A DNA stretch of 64,000 nucleotides from Paenibacillus sp. PL2-23. Lineage in GTDB: Bacteria > Bacillota > Bacilli > Paenibacillales > Paenibacillaceae. The stretch is taken from positions 2,938,001 through 3,002,000 of the forward strand of contig NZ_CP162129.1 of the NCBI RefSeq assembly GCF_040834005.1, written 5' to 3'. The notes beneath the pieces are model-generated. The model saw nothing but the letters and a program-made list of their open reading frames with translations, had not been told where the DNA came from and ran no database searches. A program made the translations under genes and the position numbers. This document shows, piece after piece, positions 53,365 through 63,081 of this stretch. Numbering within the stretch: position 1 is the first letter of the stretch; each line of letters begins with the position of its first letter.

Positions 53365-54479
53365 AAATAAAAGTATGGATCGTTGCGGCAGCCTGTATGC
53401 TGCTTACCGGCTGCTGGGATCAATTGCCGCTGCGCGATATTAAGCTGATCGACGCGGCAGGCATGGACATCGATGAAGAGAGCGGCGAGGTCAAGCTCTT
53501 GAACGTGGTGACGATTCTGAAAAAGGCGGGACAAGGCGAGGGCGAGCCCTCCTCGGTGACGACTGAGCTTGTGGGACCTAGTATGGTGGAGGCTATTGGA
53601 CGCGGAGATTATATCGACAATGGACCGTTCATCGGGCTCAATACGAGAATATTCCTTCTGAGCGAGCGATTTGCCGCTAACGATCCCATTGATCAAATAG
53701 AATTTCTGCTGCATGCTCCCTATGCCTCCGTGAATGCCAACGTTGTCGTGATGGACGACTCTGTCCTGAAACTGATGAAGAAGCCGCCGAAGTCCTTGAC
53801 CGAGGAGCTAAGCAATTTCATCAACACCTTGGATGCCAATGGCATTATCGAGAATGTGCCGCTTATGCAGTTTATATTGTCTAAAGAGAACACGCTGGAG
53901 GATCTGGCTTTGCCTCTAATCAAGGCATCCGATTCCAATATTGAGCTATCCGGCGCGCTGCTCTTCAGCGAAGGCATCAGCTCCAATGTGAAGCTTGACG
54001 AAGAGCAGCTTCGCATGCTGAACTTCTTGCTTGGCAGCAATTACGGCAGACAGACGATCATTAACAGGCTGGGGGGCAAAAAAATCAAACGTCCGCTAAC
54101 CGGCCATACGGGCAACTCCTATTACGGCTTTACCGTTCGGAAGGAGCAAGCCAAGATGAAAGTAGAGATTCCTTCCAGCGGGTTGCCGACAGCGCACATA
54201 GACGTGCGTATGAAAATAAAAAATTTCGGGCATGGGATCAGTCTTCTTACCCCGGAGGATGCCAGGAGAATGGAGAAGGAGATTGCCGCTCAGCTGGATA
54301 CAACGGCCCATGAGACGATCTCGCTTCTGCAGCAGGGGAATTCTGATCTGCTCGGCATTGGCTCCACCATAAGAGCCCATTACCCCAAGCAGTGGAGTGG
54401 GATGGTCTGGAGAGAGGTTTATCCCAAAATGTCCATTACAGCCGCCTTCCAGGTGCAAATCGTAAACGCGTTAGAATAG
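53361..54479 (+). CDS. GerC-type germination lipoprotein
   Basis: The 372-residue lipoprotein has a lipobox LLTGC followed by WDQLPLRDIKLIDAAGMDID, the typical Ger(x)C opening, and full domains 1-3. The C-terminal part (NFGHGISLLTPEDARRMEKEI and ITAAFQVQIVNALE) is intact, unlike in the second operon. ATG 53361 overlaps the permease stop; the longer frame is a shadow. The operon order A-B-C is standard. Expression is expected in the forespore. Confidence 0.92.
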   Translation: MKIKVWIVAAACMLLTGCWDQLPLRDIKLIDAAGMDIDEESGEVKLLNVVTILKKAGQGEGEPSSVTTELVGPSMVEAIGRGDYIDNGPFIGLNTRIFLLSERFAANDPIDQIEFLLHAPYASVNANVVVMDDSVLKLMKKPPKSLTEELSNFINTLDANGIIENVPLMQFILSKENTLEDLALPLIKASDSNIELSGALLFSEGISSNVKLDEEQLRMLNFLLGSNYGRQTIINRLGGKKIKRPLTGHTGNSYYGFTVRKEQAKMKVEIPSSGLPTAHIDVRMKIKNFGHGISLLTPEDARRMEKEIAAQLDTTAHETISLLQQGNSDLLGIGSTIRAHYPKQWSGMVWREVYPKMSITAAFQVQIVNALE

Positions 54480-54498
54480 CTTGCGCTCCGCTGCATTC

Positions 54499-54554
54499 GG
54501 TGCAAATGAGGTGCAAATCAGTCGTTGACACGACTCCGAGCAGCGTCCTATAAT
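54499..54554 (+). promoter_or_regulatory. consensus sigma-A promoter with tandem 11-bp repeats
   Basis: TTGACA at 54525-54530 and TATAAT at 54549-54554 match the consensus fully, with an 18-base spacer. Just upstream, GGTGCAAATGA (54499-54509) and GGTGCAAATCA (54510-54520) are direct repeats one helical turn apart, a likely regulator site. They lie before the AHSA1-like gene. Confidence 0.7.
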
Positions 54555-54598
54555 CTTTACGTTGCAGAGTTACACCAAATATTGGAGGAGCATGAGCG

Positions 54599-54997
54599 AT
54601 GAGCTTAACATTGGAATTGGATTTTCAGTATTCAACCTCGGTGGAGCGGCTCTGGTCTGCTCTAACGGATTCCGAGCAGCTGGCCAAGTGGGTATTGGCG
54701 AACAACTTTAAGCCGATCGTCGGCTACCGCTTCCAGTTCCGGTCTCAGCCGAATGAATATTGGGATGGGCTGATTGACGGAGAAGTGCTCGTCGTTGATC
54801 CGCCTACACGGTTGACATACACCTGGGGTGTAGGGGAAGAGAAGCATACGGTCCATTGGACCATTCAGGATCTGGGCGACGGCAAGGTCAACCTTCACCT
54901 GGAGCAGACCGGTATCTCGAATGCACAAGGCTTGAACGGTGCCAAGTACGGCTGGAGTAATTGGGCTGCGGAGCTGGACAAACTGCTGGCGCTGTAA
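54599..54997 (+). CDS. AHSA1/SRPBCC-domain protein
   Basis: The 132-residue protein has the activator-of-Hsp90-like START fold: LDFQYSTSVERLWSALTDSEQLAKWVL, the middle FRSQPNEYWDGLIDGEVLVV, TYTWG and the C-terminal helix GWSNWAAELDKLLAL. Such proteins bind small hydrophobic ligands; the ligand is unknown. ATG 54599 follows GGAGGAG. A consensus promoter lies directly upstream. The UvrA-like gene begins 54 bases downstream and may share the transcript. Confidence 0.85.
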   Translation: MSLTLELDFQYSTSVERLWSALTDSEQLAKWVLANNFKPIVGYRFQFRSQPNEYWDGLIDGEVLVVDPPTRLTYTWGVGEEKHTVHWTIQDLGDGKVNLHLEQTGISNAQGLNGAKYGWSNWAAELDKLLAL

Positions 54998-55051
54998 GTG
55001 CTTGTGCTATAAGTTACCCGTGTCAGAATGAATTTAGGGAGGGTGTTGGCA

Positions 55052-57307
55052 TTGAGCGAATGGAAGCAAGAATATATTGTGCTATCGGGCGCCAGGGAAA
55101 ACAATCTCAAAAACGTTTCCTTGCGTATTCCCAAACGGAAAATTACGATTTTCACCGGTGTATCAGGCTCCGGCAAATCCTCGATTGTATTCGATACGAT
55201 TGCCGCTGAGTCCACACGGCTGCTGAACGAAAACTTCAGCATGTTTGTGCGCAACTTCCTGCCCAAGGTGCCTCAGCCCGACACGGACGCCATTGAGAAT
55301 CTCAGTATGGCTGTCATCGTCGATCAGAAGCGTCTTGGCGGCGGGTCCCACTCCACAATGGGCACTATAACCGACATCTCGCCCATCCTGCGGCTATTGT
55401 TCTCCAGAGCAGGGCAGCCTCACGTGGGTCCCGTGCATCTGTTCTCCTTCAATGATCCGCAAGGCATGTGTCCCGATTGCAACGGCATAGGCCGCAAGCT
55501 CGGCGTAGACCTGGACAAGGCGGTGGATATGTCCAAGTCTATGAATGAAGGAGCGATCATGCTGCCGGGGTACGGCGTAAACGATTGGGAATGGAATATG
55601 ATTATGCAGTCAGGCGACTTCGATGCGGATAAGAAGCTCAGCGATTACTCCGCCGAGGAGCTCGAGCAATTGCTCTACGGCAAAGCGAAGAAGGTGCAAA
55701 TCGACTTCGGCGGCAAAGCCATGAATATAACGGTAGAAGGCGCAATTGAGAAATTTACGGGCAAATATATCAGGCAGGATGTCAAAGCAAAGTCCGAACG
55801 CACGCAAAAATCAGTGATGCCTTTCATAACGGAAGGCCCCTGTCCCAGCTGCCGGGGAGCACGGCTGAGTCAAGCGGCGCTGGGCTGCCAAATCAATGGC
55901 TACAACATAGCCGACCTGTCCGCCATGGAGGTTGGCCAGCTTATTCGCGTCATAAGAGAAATAAGCGATCCCGTGGCCGCTCCTATCGTGAAGCCACTGA
56001 CAGAGCGGCTGCAGCACCTTGTCGATATCGGACTCGACTATTTGACGCTGGATCGCGAGACGGATACCTTGTCGGGAGGAGAGTCGCAGCGCGTCAAGAT
56101 GGTGAAGCATCTAAGCGGCAGCCTCGTCGATGTTACGTATATATTCGATGAGCCAAGCGTGGGCCTGCATCCACGGGATGTGCATCGATTGAACGAGCTG
56201 CTGCGGAAGCTTCGAGACAAGGGCAATACTGTTATCGTTGTGGAGCATGATCCCGACGTGATCAAGGTCGCCGACCACATTGTGGATGTGGGCCCGCATG
56301 CCGGAAGCCGCGGAGGGACGATTGTCTATGAAGGCAGCTATGACGGTCTGCTGGAAGCGGATACGCTGACAGGCACCCATATGAAGCGCCCGCTCCAGCT
56401 GAAGCAAGCCTGTCGAGCACATGCCGGCAAGCTGCCTATCCGCGACGCGACGCTGCACAACCTGAAGAAGGTGAGCGTTGAGATTCCAACGGGTGTGATG
56501 ACCGTTGTAACTGGCGTTGCCGGCTCGGGCAAAAGCACGCTGATTAACGATGTATTCTTAAGCCAGCATCCCGACGCCATCGTCATCGACCAGTCAGCGG
56601 TCGGTGTGTCTACACGCTCAAATCCCGCTACCTACACGGGCATTATGGATGATGTGCGCAAGGCGTTTGCCTCAGCCAACAAGGTGAACCAAGGCTTGTT
56701 CAGCTTCAACTCCAAGGGCGCTTGCGAGAATTGCCAAGGCTTAGGCGTCGTCTATATCGACATATCCTTCCTCGACAGCGTTAAGCTGCCTTGTGAAGCC
56801 TGCGGCGGCAAACGGTTCAAGGAAGAGGTGCTGGCGTACCAGCTGAACGGCAAAAACATCGCGGAAGTGCTGGAGATGACGGTGGAGCAAGCGCTTGGCT
56901 TCTTCGAGCTTAAGGAGGTGTCGCGCAAGCTTCAGGCGATGAGCGATGTCGGATTGAACTACATTACGCTTGGGCAGCCGCTCAGCACGCTATCGGGTGG
57001 TGAATGCCAGCGAATCAAGCTCGCAAGCGAGCTTCACAAGAAGGGCAGCATCTATGTGATGGACGAGCCGACAACCGGCTTGCATATGTCAGACATAGGC
57101 CAGCTGCTTGGCATTATGAACCGGCTGGTGGATGCCGGCAATACGGTTATCGTCATTGAGCATAATCTGGACGTGATCAGCCAGGCGGATTGGATCATTG
57201 ATATGGGGCCGGATGGAGGAACCAGGGGCGGCCAGGTTGTATTCGAAGGCTTGCCAACGGATATCGTACATGCGGAGGGGTCGATTACGGGCCGTTATTT
57301 GGCGTAG
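55052..57307 (+). CDS. UvrA-like ABC ATPase (UvrA2/drug-resistance type)
   Basis: The 751-residue protein has two UvrA-type ATPase halves: GVSGSGKSS (about 39-47) and GVAGSGKST, signatures TLSGGESQRVKMVK and TLSGGECQRIKLAS, and zinc-finger-like CPDCNGIG, CPSCRGAR, CENCQGLG and CEACGG. At about 750 residues it lacks the UvrB-binding parts of the 950-residue UvrA. This short form (UvrA2/DrrC-like) has been linked to resistance to DNA-intercalating drugs, for example next to daunorubicin genes. TTG 55052 is preceded by AGGGAGGG. It lies between two ger operons. Confidence 0.87.
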   Translation: MSEWKQEYIVLSGARENNLKNVSLRIPKRKITIFTGVSGSGKSSIVFDTIAAESTRLLNENFSMFVRNFLPKVPQPDTDAIENLSMAVIVDQKRLGGGSHSTMGTITDISPILRLLFSRAGQPHVGPVHLFSFNDPQGMCPDCNGIGRKLGVDLDKAVDMSKSMNEGAIMLPGYGVNDWEWNMIMQSGDFDADKKLSDYSAEELEQLLYGKAKKVQIDFGGKAMNITVEGAIEKFTGKYIRQDVKAKSERTQKSVMPFITEGPCPSCRGARLSQAALGCQINGYNIADLSAMEVGQLIRVIREISDPVAAPIVKPLTERLQHLVDIGLDYLTLDRETDTLSGGESQRVKMVKHLSGSLVDVTYIFDEPSVGLHPRDVHRLNELLRKLRDKGNTVIVVEHDPDVIKVADHIVDVGPHAGSRGGTIVYEGSYDGLLEADTLTGTHMKRPLQLKQACRAHAGKLPIRDATLHNLKKVSVEIPTGVMTVVTGVAGSGKSTLINDVFLSQHPDAIVIDQSAVGVSTRSNPATYTGIMDDVRKAFASANKVNQGLFSFNSKGACENCQGLGVVYIDISFLDSVKLPCEACGGKRFKEEVLAYQLNGKNIAEVLEMTVEQALGFFELKEVSRKLQAMSDVGLNYITLGQPLSTLSGGECQRIKLASELHKKGSIYVMDEPTTGLHMSDIGQLLGIMNRLVDAGNTVIVIEHNLDVISQADWIIDMGPDGGTRGGQVVFEGLPTDIVHAEGSITGRYLA

Positions 57308-57387
57308 CTTGATCCCAGCGGTGTGGAGATACATCTAGGTTTGATGGAGGCTGTCGGCTCTGCCGCAGCCTCTTATTTGCGCGTCCA

Positions 57388-58499
57388 CTAACGCATAATG
57401 CCGGAGTCCTGCAAAATCGTTTCAACGGATACCTCGACCGCCGCCTCTGCGAATACCTCCGCCCAGCGATCCTGTACCGGCTTCCATTCCTTATAGGTGT
57501 AGGCGCGCGCGTATAATCCGAACCCAAACGGGTCAACCCGCCATTTTTGCGCCTTCTGAATCACACGTTCCAGCTGATTCTTCATTTCCTCATTAATCAT
57601 GCCGGTCAGCTCCTCTGAGCGTTCTTCAACCTGCTCGGCAAAATATTTTTCCGAAATCGTAATGGGATTTTGAAGTGAATTTGAAAATAAAAACGGTCCT
57701 GCTTACATTGGACCTTCACTTGACGATTCGCTTTGACGGCATAAAAGCTGATATAGCCTGATTTCAAAATGTTAGTGTTGGGCTTCATCTCGGGAAGCTT
57801 CAGCGAAATGGATATTTCCTCCTGGCCTTTGCCTTGAAGCAATAAGAGCCATTGGCTGTCTGTCAGTCCAAGCTTACCCGCCAGCTTTCCTTCATTATCC
57901 AATAGAGCCGTGCCCAGCAGCTCAATATCCTTTTTCCTTCTTAGCAAGGTAATGGAGGGAGTGATGCCCTTGTCGATAATTTGGCGGCGAAACTCCTGTA
58001 GCGATGTTCTTGGCACAACTCCACGCGAGGACGCGGTGTCGATCAGCTTGGTGACATGCTGAGGCAGCCGGGGCTTGTCCTCCGGCGCGAAGTTGATGAT
58101 ATCCGCCACTGAACCATCCACCGCGACAATACGCGTGTTCACGGTATTCTTGGCATCGCGAAACAGGACGTCCAGGAGCGCGTACCAGTCCTTATATTCC
58201 AGCACCTTCTGTCCCACCAGGAGGACCTGCAGCTTGCCGCCGACAACCTTGGCCGTAGCCATGGAATCAAATTTCCCGCGGGCTTGCCTAAGCGTCTCTG
58301 TGCGAATGCCAATCTCCTCATTTTTTTTCCGCGCTTCCTTACTGAATACAGGCGAGGACATATAAGCAAGGAGCTCGTTGTCCTCGTTCAGGTCCAGGCC
58401 GGACATGAGAGCAAGCGTAATATCCTCCAGATCCAGACGATCTTCGCAGCCGGTCAGCAGCGCCAAGCCCAGGAGAATGACAAGGGTACGGCGCATCAT
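57388..58499 (-). pseudogene. GerC-type germination lipoprotein, frameshifted
   Basis: The first frame (58499 to 57606) has a lipobox LLTGC, DLEDITLALMSGLDL and domains 1-2, then reads RFYFQIHFKIP and changes to an unrelated end. A second frame carries on at once as ITISEKYFAEQVEERSEELTG and then the normal GerC tail MINEEMKNQLERVIQKAQKW...VDPFGFGL...GIMR (to 57388). A single-base indel in AAAATCCCATT near 57658-57675 joins the two. Either the gene is broken or the base count of CCC/AAAA is a sequencing error. It starts at ATG 58499, which overlaps the gerB stop, after AAGGAGG. Confidence 0.82.
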
Positions 58500-59596
58500 G
58501 GAGTCAAGCCTCCTTTCCTTAGACGCAATGCGGCGACCAGCAGCCATAACAACAGCGGTAGCGCAAAGGCGGCAATGAATCCGTATATATTCAAAAGCTT
58601 GATTAATTCATTATTTTTGATAAAGGTGGGGCCATGGCCAAACACGATTATGCAGCCAATCCCCAGGAGAATAAGCAGTGTCCTCGTAAACTTCCGGCTG
58701 CCGAATAGCTGGCTTGCGCAGGAAGTCGCGATATGTATGGAGGGAATCCACGTTGTTGACACAATTAGCAGATAGCCTGAGAACACAATGATATCGACCC
58801 GCTCCACAAATCGGAACTCGATCACCTTCAGCAAGCTGATCACCGGCTCATGATAGGAGGAGATGTCATCCGGGCTGAAGAAAACGAAGCACACAATCGT
58901 TACCATTACATAGACGAGCAGCGTAAGTGTATTCGCGATTACCATGCCCTTTACCGCATGCTTCTTCTTGTTCAGGCCCGCATAGAAAAAAAACGCCGCC
59001 TCAAATCCAAGAAAGGACAGCAGGGTAGAGGGAATTGCATCCACGACCGGCAGCATACCGTCCTTCAGAATCGGCAGTATATGCAGCCAATGGGCTTCTC
59101 GAAGGGGGAGCAGGAACATGTACAGCATCCACAGCGAGAACAGAAAGATAAATTCCGCATATCTACCCAATATACGCAGCCCTTTGCGGGCTATCATGTA
59201 AGTGGGTATACAAAATAACAAAAAGAAGATAGAAGCGTTAGACTGCTGCAATATCCAAGATTCAATATGTAAGCTCATACGTGCCAGCACCGTGTAGGCG
59301 AACAGGGCGTAATATAGGCCGAAAAAGAGATACGCCGCTTTGCCCGCCCACTTGCCCATAATTCTGGACAGCAGCTCCGGCAAGGTGCAGTCCGGGTAAC
59401 GCTTCATCAATTGAATGATGAGGATGCTGGCGGTAAGCGATGCTAACCAGCCAACAAATAAGGCGATCCAGCCGTCAGTCCCTCCCTTCTCAGCGAGCGC
59501 GGACGGCAACGACAGCATGCCAACGCCTATTTGCATGCCATGAATAAGAAAGGTGTATTGGACAAGGGTAATTTCATTGATGCCTTGCTTCTTCAT
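58496..59596 (-). CDS. GerB-type spore germination permease, second operon
   Basis: The 366-residue ten-helix permease begins MKKQGINEITLVQYTFLIHGMQIGVGMLSLPSALAEKGGTDGW cut at 20 residues in family motifs, followed by LPILKDGMLPVVDAIPSTLL and SFLGFEAAFFFYAG. It belongs to the spore permease family, but its N-terminus and recognition helices differ from the first operon's B subunit, so a different germinant is likely. ATG 59596 overlaps the gerA stop by four bases; the 114-base upstream extension is a shadow. Confidence 0.9.
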   Translation of the reverse strand: MKKQGINEITLVQYTFLIHGMQIGVGMLSLPSALAEKGGTDGWIALFVGWLASLTASILIIQLMKRYPDCTLPELLSRIMGKWAGKAAYLFFGLYYALFAYTVLARMSLHIESWILQQSNASIFFLLFCIPTYMIARKGLRILGRYAEFIFLFSLWMLYMFLLPLREAHWLHILPILKDGMLPVVDAIPSTLLSFLGFEAAFFFYAGLNKKKHAVKGMVIANTLTLLVYVMVTIVCFVFFSPDDISSYHEPVISLLKVIEFRFVERVDIIVFSGYLLIVSTTWIPSIHIATSCASQLFGSRKFTRTLLILLGIGCIIVFGHGPTFIKNNELIKLLNIYGFIAAFALPLLLWLLVAALRLRKGGLTP

Positions 59597-61071
59597 GCGT
59601 TTCCTTCTTCCCGATTGTGATCCCCCATACGGACCCCCTGCTGCGCAGGCACGCTTTGGGGCCGCTTCTTCAATAGCCAGATTGGCAATCGGATAATAGA
59701 ATCCTTCCAATCCGCTATACGAATAGGCATCAGTGGAGAGCTGTACGGAGTTCCAAGTGATTCCAGCGAAATAAGATGCCCAATTAATATCATCGCTCCG
59801 ATTACGATGCCTGTAATGCCGAACATCGCGGAAATAATCATCATTGGAAAACGAATAAACCGTATCGCTGCCCCCATGTCATAGCTCGGAATAATAAATG
59901 TTGCAATAGCTGTGAACGCTACGACGATAACCATCAGATTGCTGACGATGCCCGCCTGCACAGCGGTCTGTCCCAGCACAATACCGCCCACAATGCCAAC
60001 GGTCTGGCCGATAGGGGAGGGCAGACGGATACCGGCTTCCCGCAGCATTTCCAGCGTAATTTCCATGATCAGCGCTTCTATAAAGGGCGGGAATGGAACG
60101 CTTCCTCTCACCTCGCCTATCGTCAGCAGCAATTCCAGGGGAATAATCTCATAATTAAACGAGATGATCGCAATATAGATGGATGGCAGGAACAAGGCCA
60201 TCAGCAATCCCAGGAAACGAAGTATCCGGATAAACGAAGCGACGATCCAGCGCGTTCCGAAATCATCGGTGCTTTGGAAAAACGCATTCATGGTGGATGG
60301 ACCAATCACCACGCTGGGGGAGCGATCCACCACCACACAAAATCTGCCCTGCAGCAGCTCGGAGGCTGTCACATCGGGACGCTCTGTCATCAGAAATTGA
60401 GGGAATGGGGAATAAGGATTGTCTTCAATCCATTCAATGAGCATACCGGTATTCAATACACTGTCGACCTGAATACGGCTGATGCGGCCTTTCAGCTCCT
60501 CCAGCAGCTCGGGGTTGGCAATATCTCCAATCGATATAACGGCAATCTTAGTCTGAACCCGATCCCCAATTGTCACTTCCTCAATGTTCAATTCGCGATT
60601 GGCTACATATCTGCGTATCATCGCAATGTTCTGGCTGTACGTTTCCGTAAATCCGAGATGAGCGCCCTTCAGAGTCGCCTCCAGCTGAGGCTCTTCTATA
60701 GCTCGCTCTGGCCATCCCTGTGCGTTCATCATGCGAGCCACGTTGCTGCCCGCCTCCAGGACGACACTGAAGCCGTTCAGAAGCGCAGACTCCAGCTCGT
60801 CCAATGTCGATGTCTGTACCAGGAAAGGAGCCGTGGACTCCATCATGTCGATATCGCCGCTCTCCAGCACAGGCTTCACCATATAGGTATGAATAATGGC
60901 TTTGTCAGTTAATCCATCCATGTATATCAAGGCGATCTGCCGCTCTAGCCGCGGGCTCTGCAGGACACGAACAACCAGGTCGGGAGCGCTGTTGAAGCGG
61001 CGATTCAACTCCAACAGATTGGCTTGCAGATCCTGGCTGATTTCATTTGTCATCTTTATCGTCGTACCCAT
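59593..61071 (-). CDS. GerA-type germinant receptor A subunit, second operon
   Basis: The 492-residue A subunit has the N-terminal soluble domain (ALIYMDGLTDKAIIHTYMVK; LTERPDVTASELLQGRF-type segment) and C-terminal helices with LPSPIGQTVGIVGGIVLGQ. It is a full-length paralogue of the A subunit at 50828. ATG 61071 follows AAGGGGGGA. It heads a leftward A-B-C operon that points toward the first one. Confidence 0.93.
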   Translation of the reverse strand: MGTTIKMTNEISQDLQANLLELNRRFNSAPDLVVRVLQSPRLERQIALIYMDGLTDKAIIHTYMVKPVLESGDIDMMESTAPFLVQTSTLDELESALLNGFSVVLEAGSNVARMMNAQGWPERAIEEPQLEATLKGAHLGFTETYSQNIAMIRRYVANRELNIEEVTIGDRVQTKIAVISIGDIANPELLEELKGRISRIQVDSVLNTGMLIEWIEDNPYSPFPQFLMTERPDVTASELLQGRFCVVVDRSPSVVIGPSTMNAFFQSTDDFGTRWIVASFIRILRFLGLLMALFLPSIYIAIISFNYEIIPLELLLTIGEVRGSVPFPPFIEALIMEITLEMLREAGIRLPSPIGQTVGIVGGIVLGQTAVQAGIVSNLMVIVVAFTAIATFIIPSYDMGAAIRFIRFPMMIISAMFGITGIVIGAMILIGHLISLESLGTPYSSPLMPIRIADWKDSIIRLPIWLLKKRPQSVPAQQGVRMGDHNREEGNA

Positions 61072-61167
61072 TCAATTCCCCCCTTGCTTCTAATTATTTC
61101 CTTGGAGGGTTGGCAGTATTCGACAGATCTAGTTCCAAAGACTTATTCGTGCAATCGGACAGATATG

Positions 61168-61192
61168 TTAGCATTAAAGCTAAATGGATAAT
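61168..61192 (+). promoter_or_regulatory. dyad next to a -10 box before the 612-residue protein gene
   Basis: TTAGC (61168-61172) and GCTAA (61179-61183) are perfect inverted arms six bases apart; GATAAT at 61187-61192 is a possible -10. No convincing -35 is seen, which is compatible with an activator or an alternative sigma factor. Confidence 0.3.
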
Positions 61193-61215
61193 TTTGCAAT
61201 CGTGGAGGCGAGCTC

Positions 61216-63054
61216 ATGCACGTTCTGAAGGATGCGAGGACACGATCGGCGCGTCCAGGCCAAGCTGGACCACAGGCTGCGAATGGGACCAAGGGGGCGG
61301 CAACGCCTAACGGGGCAGGGCGCTTTCACTTCAGCGGCGTTGGTCAAGGCTTATCGGCCGCGCAGGCTATTGGCCTGCAGCAAACGTTAGGCAACCAAGC
61401 TGTAGCTCAGCTCATGAGAAGCGGCTTGCCAGCAGCAGCAGCCATGCCTAACAGGCTGCCAGCAATAGGAACAGCCAAGCCGCCCGTTGTGCAGCGTCGC
61501 GTCATCAATAGTGATGTATACCAAGCCTATGATTCTACCAAAGCCAGACCGTCCACGAAATGCCTGTTCACTGCCTCTGAGCAGGAGGATCAGATTATCA
61601 AATGGGATCAGGATGCCGCCAAGCAGATCAGAACGCTTCAATCGTTGGCACAGAATGAAATGGTGAAAGAAAAGGCCGAAGCGGCGCTCATTAACATGAC
61701 CGGCAAAAAGAAGGAGCTTGCAAGGCTAAAAGGCGAAGGTTCATCAGCGATGACAATCATGCTTGAAAGGTACAGCAAAAATGCCGTCCCGGTCGTTCGG
61801 AAAAATACAAACAATCGGCAATCCTTGCTGGAAAAAAAGGCGGCGCTGAGCGCGTATCTCACTCAGGTAAACGAACAAGATACCATCGTCATCAATGCCA
61901 TTCAGACCCATGCAGACAAAGTGAAATCTGCTTATGACCTCGCCCAGTCGCTTCAGTCCGAAATCTCGCAACTGGTTACCACGCTGCAGCAGGAGGCGAA
62001 TGCAAAGCAGCAGGGGAAAGACCGCTACGAAAGCATGAAGGCGTCCAATCAGCAAGCCAGCGATTCGGGCGGCTTATATGAGCGCGCCCAAAGCATTGGC
62101 GTATCGGGACAAGACGCGATCCTGACAGAGGTTCAGAAAGCGGATGATATGGCGTCCAATAAGCTGTGGGTTGAAGCAGGACAAACCGCCTCCGCAGCCA
62201 GTGGGCTCATGCATACGATGCAAAATAAAGTAACCGAAAACGAAGCAAGCAAAAAGCGGTATGAGGAGCTTCTTCCGGAGCTGTCGCTTTGCAAAAGCGT
62301 TACGGCAGAATTCGCCCGATTGAGGATCAAGGATGACGGTCAGCTGCAGGGAATGAATGATGATCATAAGGAAGCTAAGAAGGCGGCTGGCAGGGGGGAA
62401 TGGACGCAAGCGAAACAATTGGCACAAAAGGCGGTTAAGCTTGCCAACAAGCTGGATAAGCTGGCCGATTTGTTCCGAGACTTCTCGGATGGGAATAAGC
62501 CCAAGCTGCTGCAGGGCACGCTAATGCAGATATTCAATAAGCTGGGGCAACGTACGGATTACACCAATCAAGACGCGCTGCAATATATGCAGGATATATA
62601 TGAACAGCAATGTGCGGTCTCTAGGTACAATTGGCTGACGTTCCTGGGGATTGCCGGCGGGAATATTGTAGGCACGAATAACGATCATTATACGACCTTT
62701 AACGACTCTGTTCCGCCCCATGCATCCTTCTCTGTAAAGGGCAAAACAAAAGTGAAATTATGCGATGAATTGTTCGGCATTGGCAATGATATGCTGCGGC
62801 TCCACTCCACGCGAGTTGTTGGCACGGCCCGTTATCATCGCTATTGGCAAACGGAAGGCCAGCTCGCGCCCATCTATTCGCAGAATGTCACGGAAGATAA
62901 CTTGGCGAGCACCAATACGCAAGCTTACGATGCCCTTAACCTGCGTTATCAATCCATGCGCGACCATATGCTGACCAAGGCGCAGGAGGCGATTGACCTG
63001 CATGGACGCGTGGGCAACAATGATCGAGGGCAGCAGCTGGTGTTCCCGTCATAG
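61216..63054 (+). CDS. GNQAV-motif protein, possible contractile-injection cargo or toxin
   Basis: The 612-residue protein has a disordered Gly/Ala-rich N-terminus (1-50), then LQQTLGNQAVAQLM (54-67) and VVQRR (91-95). This pair is the known signature at the N-terminus of extracellular contractile injection (eCIS) cargo and related toxins. Residues about 130-430 are long helical and coiled-coil-like with heptads (LAQSLQSEISQLVTTLQQEA). The C-terminal 180 residues are globular, with GGNIVGTNNDHYTTFNDSVP and HSTRVVGTARYHRYW. No family was recognised for that part. No signal peptide and no immunity gene were identified. ATG 61216 follows GGAGG at seven bases. Confidence 0.6.
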   Translation: MHVLKDARTRSARPGQAGPQAANGTKGAATPNGAGRFHFSGVGQGLSAAQAIGLQQTLGNQAVAQLMRSGLPAAAAMPNRLPAIGTAKPPVVQRRVINSDVYQAYDSTKARPSTKCLFTASEQEDQIIKWDQDAAKQIRTLQSLAQNEMVKEKAEAALINMTGKKKELARLKGEGSSAMTIMLERYSKNAVPVVRKNTNNRQSLLEKKAALSAYLTQVNEQDTIVINAIQTHADKVKSAYDLAQSLQSEISQLVTTLQQEANAKQQGKDRYESMKASNQQASDSGGLYERAQSIGVSGQDAILTEVQKADDMASNKLWVEAGQTASAASGLMHTMQNKVTENEASKKRYEELLPELSLCKSVTAEFARLRIKDDGQLQGMNDDHKEAKKAAGRGEWTQAKQLAQKAVKLANKLDKLADLFRDFSDGNKPKLLQGTLMQIFNKLGQRTDYTNQDALQYMQDIYEQQCAVSRYNWLTFLGIAGGNIVGTNNDHYTTFNDSVPPHASFSVKGKTKVKLCDELFGIGNDMLRLHSTRVVGTARYHRYWQTEGQLAPIYSQNVTEDNLASTNTQAYDALNLRYQSMRDHMLTKAQEAIDLHGRVGNNDRGQQLVFPS

Positions 63055-63081
63055 CACGGCATAGAAAGGAATGAACGATCA

